In this document: positions 50,158 through 59,456 of the stretch, piece after piece | How the letters are laid out: every line of letters begins with the position of its first letter | Numbering within the stretch: position 1 is the stretch's first letter | Source of the DNA: SIG673 sp045653945 | GTDB lineage: Bacteria; Bacillota; Clostridia; Oscillospirales; CAG-272 | Direction of reading: 5' to 3' | NCBI GenBank assembly: GCA_045653945.1 | Contig: JAZOML010000033.1 | Coordinates: 24,253 to 88,252 of the forward strand | Length of the DNA stretch: 64,000 bases | Position numbers and translations under genes: made by a program | The notes under the pieces: model-generated | What the model saw: the letters and a program-made list of their open reading frames with translations, nothing else | What the model was told of the DNA's origin: nothing | The model's database searches: none

Positions 50158-50829
50158 TTATCCTTTCAGTTTTGCGTTTATGATTTCAAGAGCCGCTGAA
50201 ACGGTTTGCTCGGGAGACATTTCCGAGTTGTCAAGGTGGATAGCATCCTCTGCTGGAATTGCGGGGGCTTCCTTTCTTGTTCTATCGTTTGTATCACGCT
50301 TTTCCATATCGGCAAGCACCTGCTCGACAGTTATATTTTCGCCCTTTGCAACAAGCTCTGCGTGGCGTCTTATCGCTCTTGCCTTGTTACCTGCAATAAG
50401 AAAAATTTTAACGTCGGCATCGGGGAAAATAACTGTTCCGATATCACGTCCGTCCATAATTACGTTGTGTATTTTTGCAATATCTCTTTGCGTGTTGAGA
50501 AGAAATGCCCTAACCTGTGGAATAGCGGAAACTGCCGATGCCGCTGCCGCAATTTCGGTTGTTCTTATGGTATCTCCCACGTCCTGACCGTTGAGCGTAA
50601 CGTGTTGTAACCCCTTATCATCGTGAAACATAGAAAGTGTAATTTCGGGCAGTCTTGCAACGATACCGTCGGTATCCGTCATCGCTACTCCGTTTTTAAC
50701 CATATAAAGACCTACGGTGCGGTAAAGAGCACCCGTATCAACGTAGATGTAGCCGAGAATTTTAGCAAGTGCCTTTGCCAGAGTGCTTTTTCCGGAGCCG
50801 CTTGGCCCGTCTATTGCAATTTTTATCAT
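50158..50829 (-). CDS. cmk: Cytidylate kinase
   Basis: Phosphorylates CMP and dCMP with ATP. The 223 residues have Walker A GPSGSGKST at residues 8-16, YVDTGALYRTVGLY (substrate site), DGRDIGTVIFPDADVKIFL and the lid region RRHAELVAKG. Normal length. It is 6 nt upstream of the IspH-S1 gene, the conserved clostridial pairing. Confidence 0.96.
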   Translation of the reverse strand: MIKIAIDGPSGSGKSTLAKALAKILGYIYVDTGALYRTVGLYMVKNGVAMTDTDGIVARLPEITLSMFHDDKGLQHVTLNGQDVGDTIRTTEIAAAASAVSAIPQVRAFLLNTQRDIAKIHNVIMDGRDIGTVIFPDADVKIFLIAGNKARAIRRHAELVAKGENITVEQVLADMEKRDTNDRTRKEAPAIPAEDAIHLDNSEMSPEQTVSAALEIINAKLKG

Positions 50830-50841
50830 TTTTAAAACCTC

Positions 50842-52062
50842 TTAATATTCGTATTCTGATGCGCTGAGTCCTGCGCAATATCCAGTTGAAAATGCGATTT
50901 GCAGATTAAATCCGCCCGTAAATGCGTCAACGTCAATGATTTCTCCTGCAAAGTAAAGCCCTGAAACGAGCTTTGACTCCATAGTTTTCGGATTAATTTC
51001 CTTAACTGAAACGCCGCCGGAAGTTATTATTGCTTCCTCAATAGGACGGAAGGATACGGGAGTAATCGGAAAATGCTTGATTATTTCACAAAGCTTTTTT
51101 CTTTCCTCTTTTGTGATTGCATAAACCTTTTTGTATTCGTCAATGCCACTCATACCTATAATCAGAGGTATAAGTCTAAGCGGAAGCAAATCTCCGAGTG
51201 CATTTGCTAAATTTTTGTTTTTGTACTTTTCAAAATCGGAAAGCACACGCCTGTCGAGTGTATCAAAGTCAAGCGCAGGCTTTAAATCGACGTACATTTC
51301 GTAATCTTTAATAGGTGAGTGCTTCATAAGCGAAGAGGCGGTAAGTACAAGCGGTCCGCTGACGCCGAAATGTGTAAAAAGCATTTCGCCAAGCTCACTG
51401 TAAACGCTTTTTCCGTTAAGCGAAACGTTAAGTGTTACGTTTTTTAGTGAAAGTCCCGCAAGCTCGTATCGGTCATCTGTTTCAATCGGAATAAGAGCGC
51501 CTCTTGGCTCTATAACCGTATGTCCCGCCTTTCTTGCAAAGCGGTAGCCGTCGCCGGTTGAACCTGTTAAAGGATAGGAAGCACCGCCTGTGCAAACGAT
51601 TACTGCGTCAAACGGATAAAGCCTGTCCCTTACAAAAACGCCGTTTACTTTACCGTCTTCGATAGAGATATCGGTTACGGTATCGTGAATAATTTTGCAT
51701 CTTGAAGCGTAAGAGCCGAGCGCATCGACGATGTCGTAAGCCTTGTCGGAAACGGGAAAAACTCTATTTCCTCGCTCGGTTTTAAGCGGCACCCTGCGTT
51801 CTTCAAAAAAACGCATAGTATCGGCAGGTGAAAGGGTGTAAATCGCGCTGTATAGAAAACGTGGATTTGTTACTACGTTGGCAAGAAATTCGTTTTCGGT
51901 GCAGTTGTTTGTAACGTTGCACCTGCCCTTGCCCGTGATAGCGATTTTTCTGCCAATTTTTTGGTTTTTTTCAAATAAAGTAACCGAGGCTCCGTTTTCG
52001 TGAGCCACACCAGCAGCCATAAGTCCTGCCGCACCGCCGCCGATAACGGCAATATTTTTCAT
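50842..52062 (-). CDS. HI0933/YhiN family FAD-dependent oxidoreductase
   Basis: A 406-residue flavoprotein of the HI0933 family (aminoacetone oxidase-like), of unsettled physiological role. It has the FAD motif IAVIGGGAAGLMAAGVAHENG at residues 3-23, KIGRKIAITGKGRCNVTN, ICTGGASYPLTGSTGDGYRFAR and FAGEIIDVDAFTGGFNLQIAFSTG. I choose ATG 52062; an in-frame ATG at 52098 adds 12 poorly conserved residues. Same-strand gap of 12 nt to cmk. Confidence 0.9.
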   Translation of the reverse strand: MKNIAVIGGGAAGLMAAGVAHENGASVTLFEKNQKIGRKIAITGKGRCNVTNNCTENEFLANVVTNPRFLYSAIYTLSPADTMRFFEERRVPLKTERGNRVFPVSDKAYDIVDALGSYASRCKIIHDTVTDISIEDGKVNGVFVRDRLYPFDAVIVCTGGASYPLTGSTGDGYRFARKAGHTVIEPRGALIPIETDDRYELAGLSLKNVTLNVSLNGKSVYSELGEMLFTHFGVSGPLVLTASSLMKHSPIKDYEMYVDLKPALDFDTLDRRVLSDFEKYKNKNLANALGDLLPLRLIPLIIGMSGIDEYKKVYAITKEERKKLCEIIKHFPITPVSFRPIEEAIITSGGVSVKEINPKTMESKLVSGLYFAGEIIDVDAFTGGFNLQIAFSTGYCAGLSASEYEY

Positions 52063-52101
52063 TGCTTTAATGTCCTTTCTATTCCAATTTCGGAACAAAA
52101 A

Positions 52102-53313
52102 TCAGTTGTTTTTAACTGCATCGAGAGCACTCATAATCGAAAGCTTACCGCTTTCAAATGTAAGAGCTCCTTGCATAAACGCAGTGTACGGTGCTCTCAT
52201 TGGAGCATCGGCGGAAAGCTCAATTGTAGAACCGCCCGTAAACGTTCCTGCTGCCATAATAACCTCGTCGGTATAACCCGGCATAGCCCAAGGCTCAGGG
52301 GTTACAAACGAGTCGACGGGAGATGAATATTGAATTGCTCTTATAAAAGCCTTCAGCTTTTCGGGATCGTGCAAGGTAACGGTTTGAATAAGGTCGTTTC
52401 TGGTTTCGTTGAATTTCGGTGAAACGTCAAAGCCGGATTTTTCAAATAAGTAAGCTGAAAATGCTGCCGTTTTAAGTGCTTGTGCAACTGCGTGAGGAGC
52501 AAGCCAGAAGCCAAGAAGCATATTTCTTGTTTGACCGAGTGTAGCACCGACCTCACCGCCAACACCGGGGGATGTAAGTCTGTACGATGCAAGCTCAATA
52601 GCACGTTCAGTACCCGCAAGATAGCCGCCTGTAAGTGCAATTCCGCCGCCCGGATTTTTTATAAGAGAACCGACAAGTAGGTCGGCCTCAGGCTCGTTTT
52701 CTCTTGTAAACTCGCCGTAGCAATTGTCAACCATAACGAAGGCATTTGAATTTGCGTGAACAAATCTCGTTATTTCGGTGATTTCCTCGGGCGATAGAGC
52801 ACGTCTTTGTCCGTAACCGCGCGAACGCTGTAAATATACTACCTTAACCTTGTCGTCAAGCAGGTCGGCAAAATTTTCACCAATTTCCGTTTGCTTGTAA
52901 TTAACTCCGAAATCGGCAAGTGAGCCGTCTCCTCTCGTACCTGTAAGTCCGATAACCTGCTCAAGTGTATCGTAAGGCTTTCCGGTTACCGAAAGTAGTG
53001 TGTCGCCCGGACGCAAAAGCCCAAAAAGTCCGACTGTAAGTGCGTGTGTGCCGTTTACAATACACTGACGCACAAGAGCCTTTTCAGTGCCGAAAGCCTC
53101 AGCATAGATTTTTTCGGTAACTTCTCTGCCTGCGTCATCATAGCCGTATCCCGTCGAGGCGGCAAAATGGCACTCGGAAACCCTGTTGTTTTTAAATGCG
53201 TTCATCACCTTTTCGGTGTTTTTTATTGCGATTTCGTCAATTTTTGCGTAAGTGTCGGCAAGTGCGGTATCCGCCTCTCTTGCCAAAGTTAAAATTTCAT
53301 TTGAAATAGCCAT
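52102..53313 (-). CDS. Methionine gamma-lyase family (aluminium-resistance-like) protein
   Basis: A PLP-dependent fold-type I protein, 403 residues, in the YnbB family. FAASTGYGYDDAGREVTEKIYAEAFGTEKALVRQCIVNGTHAL is the N-terminal family block; MVDNCYGEF and SLIKNPGGGIALTGGYLAG (PLP lysine) mark the active site. In older annotations this family is linked to aluminium resistance; substrate is unproven. ATG 53313 has AAGGA seven bases upstream, so an in-frame ATG at 53367 is unlikely. Confidence 0.9.
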   Translation of the reverse strand: MAISNEILTLAREADTALADTYAKIDEIAIKNTEKVMNAFKNNRVSECHFAASTGYGYDDAGREVTEKIYAEAFGTEKALVRQCIVNGTHALTVGLFGLLRPGDTLLSVTGKPYDTLEQVIGLTGTRGDGSLADFGVNYKQTEIGENFADLLDDKVKVVYLQRSRGYGQRRALSPEEITEITRFVHANSNAFVMVDNCYGEFTRENEPEADLLVGSLIKNPGGGIALTGGYLAGTERAIELASYRLTSPGVGGEVGATLGQTRNMLLGFWLAPHAVAQALKTAAFSAYLFEKSGFDVSPKFNETRNDLIQTVTLHDPEKLKAFIRAIQYSSPVDSFVTPEPWAMPGYTDEVIMAAGTFTGGSTIELSADAPMRAPYTAFMQGALTFESGKLSIMSALDAVKNN

Positions 53314-53329
53314 AGTTGTATCCTTTTGG

Positions 53330-53941
53330 TTAGTAGTTTTCGGCATTTTTAAGCATTTGGCAGGCACTTTTTACCTGCGAGGCCGAAAGCTTTCCTTTTT
53401 TTTCCAGATAGGAAAGTCGCTTTATAAATTTTTTTGTAAAAAGTACCCCGCGCGGTTTTTGATGCGTGAAACGTAAATTTTCGTTGGTGTAAATTACAGT
53501 GGTATGCGATTTTACACCGTTAAGTCCGTTTATCTCCGCGTAGTAGTCAATGAGAGTTCTTGCATCTTTTTGAGAATGAAAGGGGTTGTCAAATTCGGTG
53601 AATTTGCCCTTTTCGATTTTTTTCCATTTTGCAGCGCTTGGGTTCTCAAGAATACCTCCACCGCAAATTTGACACAAAATAAATATTCCCGATTTAGTAA
53701 CTATTACCGTTCCGATTTGAATTTCCTCGCCGTCGCGATTTGGTATAGGCAGGGAAACGTTTCGGAAAATACGTCCCTTTGATAACACTGCAAGGGATAG
53801 CTGTGCAGGAAGATTTGAGTCTGGAGTTGCCGTTGATAAAATCAAACTGTTTACGTATTTAGCAGTAAAAATCTTTTCGAGTATAAATGAGCTTATGATA
53901 AAAACGGAGATGAAAATAAGCAAGGTGAAAAACAAAAACAT
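53330..53941 (-). CDS. Membrane-anchored NERD-domain protein
   Basis: A 203-residue protein with an N-terminal membrane helix (FLFFTLLIFISVFIISSFIL) and a NERD-like domain: IQIGTVIVTKSGIFILCQICGGGIL and NPFHSQKDARTLIDYYAEINGL match the family pattern, which is related to nuclease folds. The function of membrane-tethered NERD proteins is unclear. It is the first gene of a minus-strand operon that continues with the methionine gamma-lyase-like gene, 16 nt apart. Confidence 0.72.
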   Translation of the reverse strand: MFLFFTLLIFISVFIISSFILEKIFTAKYVNSLILSTATPDSNLPAQLSLAVLSKGRIFRNVSLPIPNRDGEEIQIGTVIVTKSGIFILCQICGGGILENPSAAKWKKIEKGKFTEFDNPFHSQKDARTLIDYYAEINGLNGVKSHTTVIYTNENLRFTHQKPRGVLFTKKFIKRLSYLEKKGKLSASQVKSACQMLKNAENY

Positions 53942-54053
53942 TGTGGTAAACCTTTCTTTTTAACAATTTTCGTCTTTTCCGTTGTTGTAAATAACAAAAT
54001 AAACTCAAAAAGTGTAATATTTAGTTGTAAAATGTCAAAAGGGGTAAAAATGC

Positions 54054-54085
54054 ATATATGCCTGCCGAAAACGGCAGGCATATAT
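54054..54085. terminator. Terminator of the ACP-acyl ligase operon
   Basis: TATATGCCTGCCG / CGGCAGGCATATA stem with AAAA loop, followed on the minus strand by a short T run. Confidence 0.8.
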
Positions 54086-54098
54086 CTAAATTCATAAA

Positions 54099-54320
54099 TC
54101 AAAGATTACTTAAATATTCAACGATATCCCCAACTGTTATGAATTTACGAAGGTCCTCGTCGGGAATTTCGGTATCGAATTCCTCCTCGCAGTAAAGAAC
54201 AAGGTCAGCAAGCTCAAGGGAGTTAAGACCGAGGTCGTTAACAAGCTCGGCTTCGGGGGTGATGTCGCTTTCATTGATAGAGCATTCAGAAACAAGAATG
54301 TCTTTTACTTTGTCAAACAT
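54099..54320 (-). CDS. Acyl carrier protein
   Basis: A 73-residue acidic ACP. The phosphopantetheine site is Ser34 in NDLGLNSLELADLV, where the usual DSL is NSL. Length and acidity are normal. It is encoded 24 nt downstream of an acyl-activating enzyme rather than beside fab genes, so it may be a dedicated carrier for that ligase rather than the housekeeping ACP (inference). Confidence 0.9.
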   Translation of the reverse strand: MFDKVKDILVSECSINESDITPEAELVNDLGLNSLELADLVLYCEEEFDTEIPDEDLRKFITVGDIVEYLSNL

Positions 54321-54344
54321 AAGCTTTCTCCTTTGTATGTTAAT

Positions 54345-56033
54345 TTATTTTATAAGGAAGCGTTTAATCTTCTTTGTTGTTGTTTTTTCAAATTCAGTGT
54401 CGCGAATATCAAACGCCTGTATATGCTTGAATTGCGGCAGACTCTTATTTGTTATTTCAACTGCTTCTTTAATCATTGCGTGAATTTCCTCGTCGTTTTT
54501 ACCCTGAACAAGGTCTTGGTTAGGATAAATAACTGCTGTTATAAGGATATCACCGGCATCGTTTTTTCGTCCGATTACAACGCTTTCGCCGATTATTTCG
54601 CAGTGCGAGAGGTGTTCCTCCAGCTCCTCGGGGAATATGTTTTTACCGTTTGAAAGAATAATTAAATTCTTTTTTCTTCCGGTTATGAAAATATATCCGT
54701 CCTTGTCCATATATCCAAGGTCGCCCGTTCTGAAATAACCGTCCTCGGTAAATACCTCTGCGTTTGCCTCGGGATTATTAAGGTATCCAATCATAACGTT
54801 GTCGCCCTTAACGAGAATTTCACCTGTTTCATCCTCGGGCTTCTTGTCGATTTTAACGGTGCAGCAGTTAACTGCCGGACCAACCGAGCCAAGTCGCTTT
54901 TTCTTGTAGCGGTTCACTGCTACAAGCGGTGAGCACTCGGTAATTCCATATCCCTCGTAGATATCAATTCCGAAGGCATCAAAATCGGAAATAAGCTGCT
55001 TTGATAGAGGTGCGCCTCCACAAATAATCATACGCAGATTTCCGCCAAATGCATCAAGAATTTCCTTGAAGAATTTACGGCGAAGGTCAATTCCCACTTT
55101 ACGGAGCGCATTTGAAAGCTTAATTGCTCTCTCAACAGTTTTTCTTTTGCCCTTTTTATCAATATTCATCCAGATACGCTTGTACATCGTTTCGACGAAA
55201 AGCGGAACGAGAAGAAGTGAAGTGGGTTTTATAAGAGCGAAGTTCTTGAGCGCGTTTTTTACACTGTCATTTAAAAAGGTGGTAAGACCGTATCTTGAAA
55301 GAGCAAGGTGCTCGGTTGTAACCTCGTATGAGTGGTTCATAGGAAGAACCGATACAAACGTGTCATCGCTGCAAAAATGTGTTGCCTCAACACAAGCATT
55401 GCAGTTCGAGGCAAGGTTTTTCTGAGAGAGAAGAACACACTTGCTTGTTCCGGTAGTACCCGATGTAAAAATCATAGCGGCAGGCTTTTCTATGTCGGCT
55501 TCAAAGGTTGCAAATGCAATGTTGCCGCCTTCAAGTGCAGTCTTACCGCTTTGAAGAACGTCCTCAAGCGCAATGAATTTTTCGTTTACCATAAACTCGC
55601 TATTCGGTGTAATGGCAATGAATAACTCGGTTTTAGTGGTATACTGTGCGATTTCGGGCATTTTTTTGTTGAAGCTCTCGGTATAGACGATTACCTTTGC
55701 ATCGGCAATATCCATAAAACTTGCAATCGTTTTAGGGTCAAGCTCCTTATCAAGCGGTACAGCTGCACCGCCGCCAATAGCCGCCGTATAATATGCTACC
55801 ATATAATAGGGACTTGCCTCGCCGATAATTGCGATATTTTTTCCCATATATCCCATTTGTGCAAAGGCGGTGCCGAGTGCGTAAACAGAGTCCTTCATTT
55901 GATTATAGCTAAACTCACAAAGCTCCTTGTTAGCCTTGTAGCGGTAAAGAGCCTTGTCGCCGTAATCACGTGCGTTGTAATCAACGAGCTCCTTTAAGCT
56001 TGAAATAGGTGTAGGTTTTGCGTATTTGTCCAT
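54345..56033 (-). CDS. AMP-dependent acyl-activating enzyme (ligase/synthetase)
   Basis: A 562-residue ANL-superfamily enzyme. The AMP/phosphate loop is MIFTSGTTGTSKCVLLSQKN, and YEGYGITECSPLVAVN, GDLGYMDKDGYIFITGRKKNLIILSNGKNIFPEELE and the catalytic Lys near TTTKKIKRFLI follow. Its context with an ACP suggests acyl-ACP rather than acyl-CoA formation (inference). The substrate could be a fatty acid from the FakA route or host lipid. Divergent promoter region shared with the lipoprotein locus. Confidence 0.88.
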   Translation of the reverse strand: MDKYAKPTPISSLKELVDYNARDYGDKALYRYKANKELCEFSYNQMKDSVYALGTAFAQMGYMGKNIAIIGEASPYYMVAYYTAAIGGGAAVPLDKELDPKTIASFMDIADAKVIVYTESFNKKMPEIAQYTTKTELFIAITPNSEFMVNEKFIALEDVLQSGKTALEGGNIAFATFEADIEKPAAMIFTSGTTGTSKCVLLSQKNLASNCNACVEATHFCSDDTFVSVLPMNHSYEVTTEHLALSRYGLTTFLNDSVKNALKNFALIKPTSLLLVPLFVETMYKRIWMNIDKKGKRKTVERAIKLSNALRKVGIDLRRKFFKEILDAFGGNLRMIICGGAPLSKQLISDFDAFGIDIYEGYGITECSPLVAVNRYKKKRLGSVGPAVNCCTVKIDKKPEDETGEILVKGDNVMIGYLNNPEANAEVFTEDGYFRTGDLGYMDKDGYIFITGRKKNLIILSNGKNIFPEELEEHLSHCEIIGESVVIGRKNDAGDILITAVIYPNQDLVQGKNDEEIHAMIKEAVEITNKSLPQFKHIQAFDIRDTEFEKTTTKKIKRFLIK

Positions 56034-56101
56034 AATTTTGCGTTCCTTTCACATAGCTTTGTAACAAACGCAGTTACAGAAAATTTTCCTCAACTTAAAC
56101 A

Positions 56102-56130
56102 ATTATACTTATTTTTTTGATATTTGTCAA
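56102..56130 (-). promoter_or_regulatory. Promoter of the acyl ligase-ACP operon
   Basis: Minus-strand TTGACA (56130-56125), a 17-nt spacer and TATAAT (56107-56102). Confidence 0.85.
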
Positions 56131-56149
56131 GTAATTTTGAAAAATATAC

Positions 56150-56178
56150 TTGCAATTATCTCAAAAGTGTGATATAAT
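56150..56178 (+). promoter_or_regulatory. Promoter of the surface lipoprotein locus
   Basis: TTGCAA (56150-56155), a 17-nt spacer and TATAAT (56173-56178). Confidence 0.8.
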
Positions 56179-56247
56179 AAAAAAGAAAAGCGTGAATGCG
56201 ACTTATTTTCTCTTAAATTAGTATCAAATATGGCGGAGAAGATACAT

Positions 56248-57039
56248 ATGAAACGATTAAGTTTACAAAATGATAACAAAATCAAGAAAAGGAACACTTT
56301 CTTTGATGTTGACGAAAGTGAAGAAGAACCGGATATAGAAACAGAAAATCGGATTAAGGAATCGGAAACAAAAAAAGAAAGTAAATCTGAAAGGAAATTT
56401 AAGGGACTGGCAGCGGTATTTGTATGTATTGTATGTATTGTACTTGTTACATCGATAGTTCTGCTTTGTGTAGATTTGTCTGACGGAAAGCTTGACGGTG
56501 TATTTGTAAAAAAAGAACCGACGGTAACCTATTATAATATTATCGACGAGCCGGATTGGACTACCGATATATACACTGTCGAGGAATACGTTAGTAAAAA
56601 TCCCGACTTTATAAAATACTCGCCCGACGGCAGAGTAACCGTAGGATACACCAGAGAAGATATTAGTCCAAGCTTAAATCCTTCACTTTATTTTATACAA
56701 GCTTATATTGATGCAATAAAGCTAGGCGACCACGAAAAGCTTAATTCGTTGCTATCAAACGCTTATAAATCGAAAAACGGAGAGTTTGAGGACTTTCCAA
56801 TGCAAAAGCTCTATAATATTGAGGTAAAAAAGCTACCTAACCCTCAACCCGATGTTAACGAGGGCAAATATTATAAGCACGAATATTATTCCATAAGCTA
56901 CAATATTTATAAAAATGACGGTTATTACTGTAAGACCGCCGACGAAAGTAGAGCAATGGTTGAGGGAATAATGTTGGTATACGACTCGCAAGGAAATATA
57001 AAAATTGAAATACGCTATGATAGTATAGCTAAGGAGTAA
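56248..57039 (+). CDS. Single-pass membrane protein of unknown function
   Basis: A 263-residue protein. After a charged, Glu/Lys-rich cytoplasmic head (about 1-55) comes one strong membrane helix (AAVFVCIVCIVLVTSIVLLCV), then a ~185-residue outside domain rich in Tyr, Asp and Asn with no recognised fold. GGAG lies before ATG 56248; an in-frame ATG at 56230 overlaps that site. It is directly followed by the repeat lipoprotein gene (3-nt gap), so the two probably form a surface assembly. Confidence 0.65.
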   Translation: MKRLSLQNDNKIKKRNTFFDVDESEEEPDIETENRIKESETKKESKSERKFKGLAAVFVCIVCIVLVTSIVLLCVDLSDGKLDGVFVKKEPTVTYYNIIDEPDWTTDIYTVEEYVSKNPDFIKYSPDGRVTVGYTREDISPSLNPSLYFIQAYIDAIKLGDHEKLNSLLSNAYKSKNGEFEDFPMQKLYNIEVKKLPNPQPDVNEGKYYKHEYYSISYNIYKNDGYYCKTADESRAMVEGIMLVYDSQGNIKIEIRYDSIAKE

Positions 57040-57042
57040 GTT

Positions 57043-59394
57043 ATGAAAAAAAAGATAGTATTTTCCTTTGTAATGATTATAATGCTTATGGCAGTGGTTT
57101 TGCTCGTTTCGTGCAAAGAAGAAGAAAAAATAACCTATACTGTAACGTTTGACAGTGCAGGTGGAACAGCAGTGGAAAGCCAGATAGTTGAGCTGGGAGG
57201 TAAAGCTATAAAGCCTGACGAGCCTACGCGAGAGGGCTATACATTTTTGGGCTGGTACCTTGACGAAGCTGAATGGAAGTTTTTGGAAAACACCGTAAAT
57301 GCCAACGTAACCCTTACTGCAAAATGGACAAAAATTCCGCCAACCGTTTACACAGTTACGTTTAAAGCTGACGGAAAAACAATAGAAACGGTAAGCTTTA
57401 CTTCGATAACTCAACCTATAAACAAACCAGAGGTACCTACTAAGGCAGGATATACGGGTGAGTGGGAAAACTTTAACCTTTCGGGACAGAATATTATTGT
57501 TAACGCAGTGTATACACCTATAACGTACACAGTAACGTTTGTTGGAAACGGACAGACTTATACAAGAGAATTCACCGTTGAAAATAATCAGTTTGATATA
57601 CCAGCTGTCCCCGAAAAAGCGGGATATACAGGAGTATGGGAAAGCTACATACTTGGTACAAAAAATATTACCGTTGAGGCGATATACACTCCGAAAACCT
57701 ACACAGTTACGTTTGTTGGATACGAAAAGACTGAAACAAGAACATTCACCGTTGAAAATAAGCAGTTTGATACTCCTACCGTTCCTAAAAAGACGGGATA
57801 TACAGGAGTATGGGAAAGCTATGAGCTTGGTGCAGAAAACATTACCGTTAACGCAGTGTATACACCTATAACGTACACAGTAACGTTTGTTGGAAACGGA
57901 CAGACTTATACAAGAGAATTCACCGTTGAAAATAAGCAGATTAATATTCCTACCGTTCCCGAAAAAGCGGGATATACAGGTGAGTGGGCAAGCTATGAGC
58001 TTGGTGCAGAAAACATTACCGTTAACGCAGTGTATACACCTATAACGTACACAGTAACGTTTGTTGGATACGAAAAGACTGAAACAAGAACCTTTACCGT
58101 TGAAGATAAAGAATTTGATATTCCCGCTGTTCCCAAAAAGGAAGGATACGCAGGTGCGTGGGAAAGCTACGAGCTTGGTCTTGAAAACATTACTGTTAAT
58201 GCTATTTATACCGTAGGTGAGTACTATGTAACCTTCGTGGTAGGTCAAACTGAAATCGGTAAGGTTGCATTCACCGTTGAAAATATGACGGTTAAAGCGC
58301 CCAACGTACCTGATAGACAGTGCTATAACGGCGTTTGGGAAAGCTACACTCTTACTCTTGAAAATATAACTGTAGAAGCAGTTTATACACTCTCACATAC
58401 GGCTCTTACTCACGTTCCTGCTACTGCACCGCAGTGTAATAAGCCTGGAAATACCGAGTATTGGACGTGTGCAGGATGTAATAAATATTTCTCCGATGCA
58501 CAGGGAACACAGGAAATTATAAATAAAGATAGCGTGATTTTAGCTATCGTTCCTTGTAATTACGTTGACTGTGTTTGTGAGTGGTGCGGCAATAAGAACC
58601 ACGATTTAACTCACCATGAAAGAGTTGAACCACAATGTAATAATGCCGGAAATATAGAATATTGGTCTTGCTCCGAATGTGAAAAATGCTTTGCTGACGC
58701 AGATGCAGATAATGAAAGGGATAGCGTAACCCTTGAAACGGTATCTTGCTCTTACATAGACTGTATTTGTAAATGGTGCGGTGGTACGGACCATAAGCTC
58801 ACCTTCTATGAAAGGGTAGAGGCGCAATGTAATAAAACTGGTAATGTTGAACATTGGTATTGCTCAAAGTGTGCAAAGAGCTTTACAAACGAAGAGGCGA
58901 ACAGCGTAATTGATGACGTAGAGCTTGAAAAGGTTGATTGCTTGTACGTTAACTGGGTTTGCAAATGGTGTGGGGAGGACAGTCAAGTTTTAACCCTGGA
59001 CGAATATATTGCTCTTGATAAAGACGGCAAAAAGGTTTATAACGAGGGCTTTGAAACCAATAGCGACTTTATCGCTTGGTATAGAGAGGCATATTCTCTT
59101 TCGGGTAAAAAAGGCTCTTATGATTCCAAGCCTGGCTATATGGAGAACGTAAATAAAACGGGCTTCCCACCAATATTGCTCACTTGGGAGGAATATCTTG
59201 CCTGTTCTGATTTTGGAGATTGGCGTATACAGTCTGCATACCGCAAGAGCTTTAATGATATATCAGCTGATACGGGCTCGACCAGCTTTAATGCTTGGTT
59301 TGACGAGGCTAAGCGTATTTATGATATTGAGCAGGAAGAGATAAATAAAAATAGCGGTATTGAGGGAGACAGCGGTGAGGGAGACATAGGTTAA
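57043..59394 (+). CDS. Repeat-rich surface lipoprotein (InlB B-type repeats and Cys-rich repeats)
   Basis: A 783-residue lipoprotein. The signal ends in the lipobox LLVSC (Cys24). One Listeria-Bacteroides repeat (YTVTFDSAGG...GYTFLGWYL, about 32-97) is followed by six related 58-59-residue units from residue 103 to 452, each YTVTF...VEN...AGYTG-W-S...NITV-A-YT. Then three Cys-rich units occur (CNKPGNTEYWTCAGCNKYFSDA...CVCEWCG, at about 465-645) with paired CxxC motifs that could bind metal. The C-terminal ~135 residues are not recognised. It probably acts as an adhesin or binding protein (inference). Confidence 0.85.
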   Translation: MKKKIVFSFVMIIMLMAVVLLVSCKEEEKITYTVTFDSAGGTAVESQIVELGGKAIKPDEPTREGYTFLGWYLDEAEWKFLENTVNANVTLTAKWTKIPPTVYTVTFKADGKTIETVSFTSITQPINKPEVPTKAGYTGEWENFNLSGQNIIVNAVYTPITYTVTFVGNGQTYTREFTVENNQFDIPAVPEKAGYTGVWESYILGTKNITVEAIYTPKTYTVTFVGYEKTETRTFTVENKQFDTPTVPKKTGYTGVWESYELGAENITVNAVYTPITYTVTFVGNGQTYTREFTVENKQINIPTVPEKAGYTGEWASYELGAENITVNAVYTPITYTVTFVGYEKTETRTFTVEDKEFDIPAVPKKEGYAGAWESYELGLENITVNAIYTVGEYYVTFVVGQTEIGKVAFTVENMTVKAPNVPDRQCYNGVWESYTLTLENITVEAVYTLSHTALTHVPATAPQCNKPGNTEYWTCAGCNKYFSDAQGTQEIINKDSVILAIVPCNYVDCVCEWCGNKNHDLTHHERVEPQCNNAGNIEYWSCSECEKCFADADADNERDSVTLETVSCSYIDCICKWCGGTDHKLTFYERVEAQCNKTGNVEHWYCSKCAKSFTNEEANSVIDDVELEKVDCLYVNWVCKWCGEDSQVLTLDEYIALDKDGKKVYNEGFETNSDFIAWYREAYSLSGKKGSYDSKPGYMENVNKTGFPPILLTWEEYLACSDFGDWRIQSAYRKSFNDISADTGSTSFNAWFDEAKRIYDIEQEEINKNSGIEGDSGEGDIG
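57349..58398 (+). repeat. Six tandem ~174-bp coding repeats
   Basis: Units start at 57349, 57526, 57700, 57874, 58048 and 58222. Units 2 and 4 share near-identical DNA (GTTGGAAACGGACAG...), as do units 3 and 5 (GTTGGATACGAAAAG...), showing that a 348-bp two-unit block was duplicated after the original single-unit expansion. Confidence 0.93.
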
Positions 59395-59456
59395 TTTCTT
59401 GAATAAAAAAGGTAAAATAGGGGTATAATCACACAAAAAATCAGGAGGATACCCCT

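Noticed and set aside
56833..58248. 471-codon open frame on the minus strand opposite the repeat lipoprotein
   Set aside because: It is produced by the repeated plus-strand sequence, has Cys/Arg/Phe-rich nonsense composition and no ribosome site. The plus-strand frame has signal peptide and family repeats.
57349..58398. Possible CRISPR-like array
   Set aside because: Units are ~174 bp without unique spacers and are in-frame protein repeats; no cas genes are nearby.
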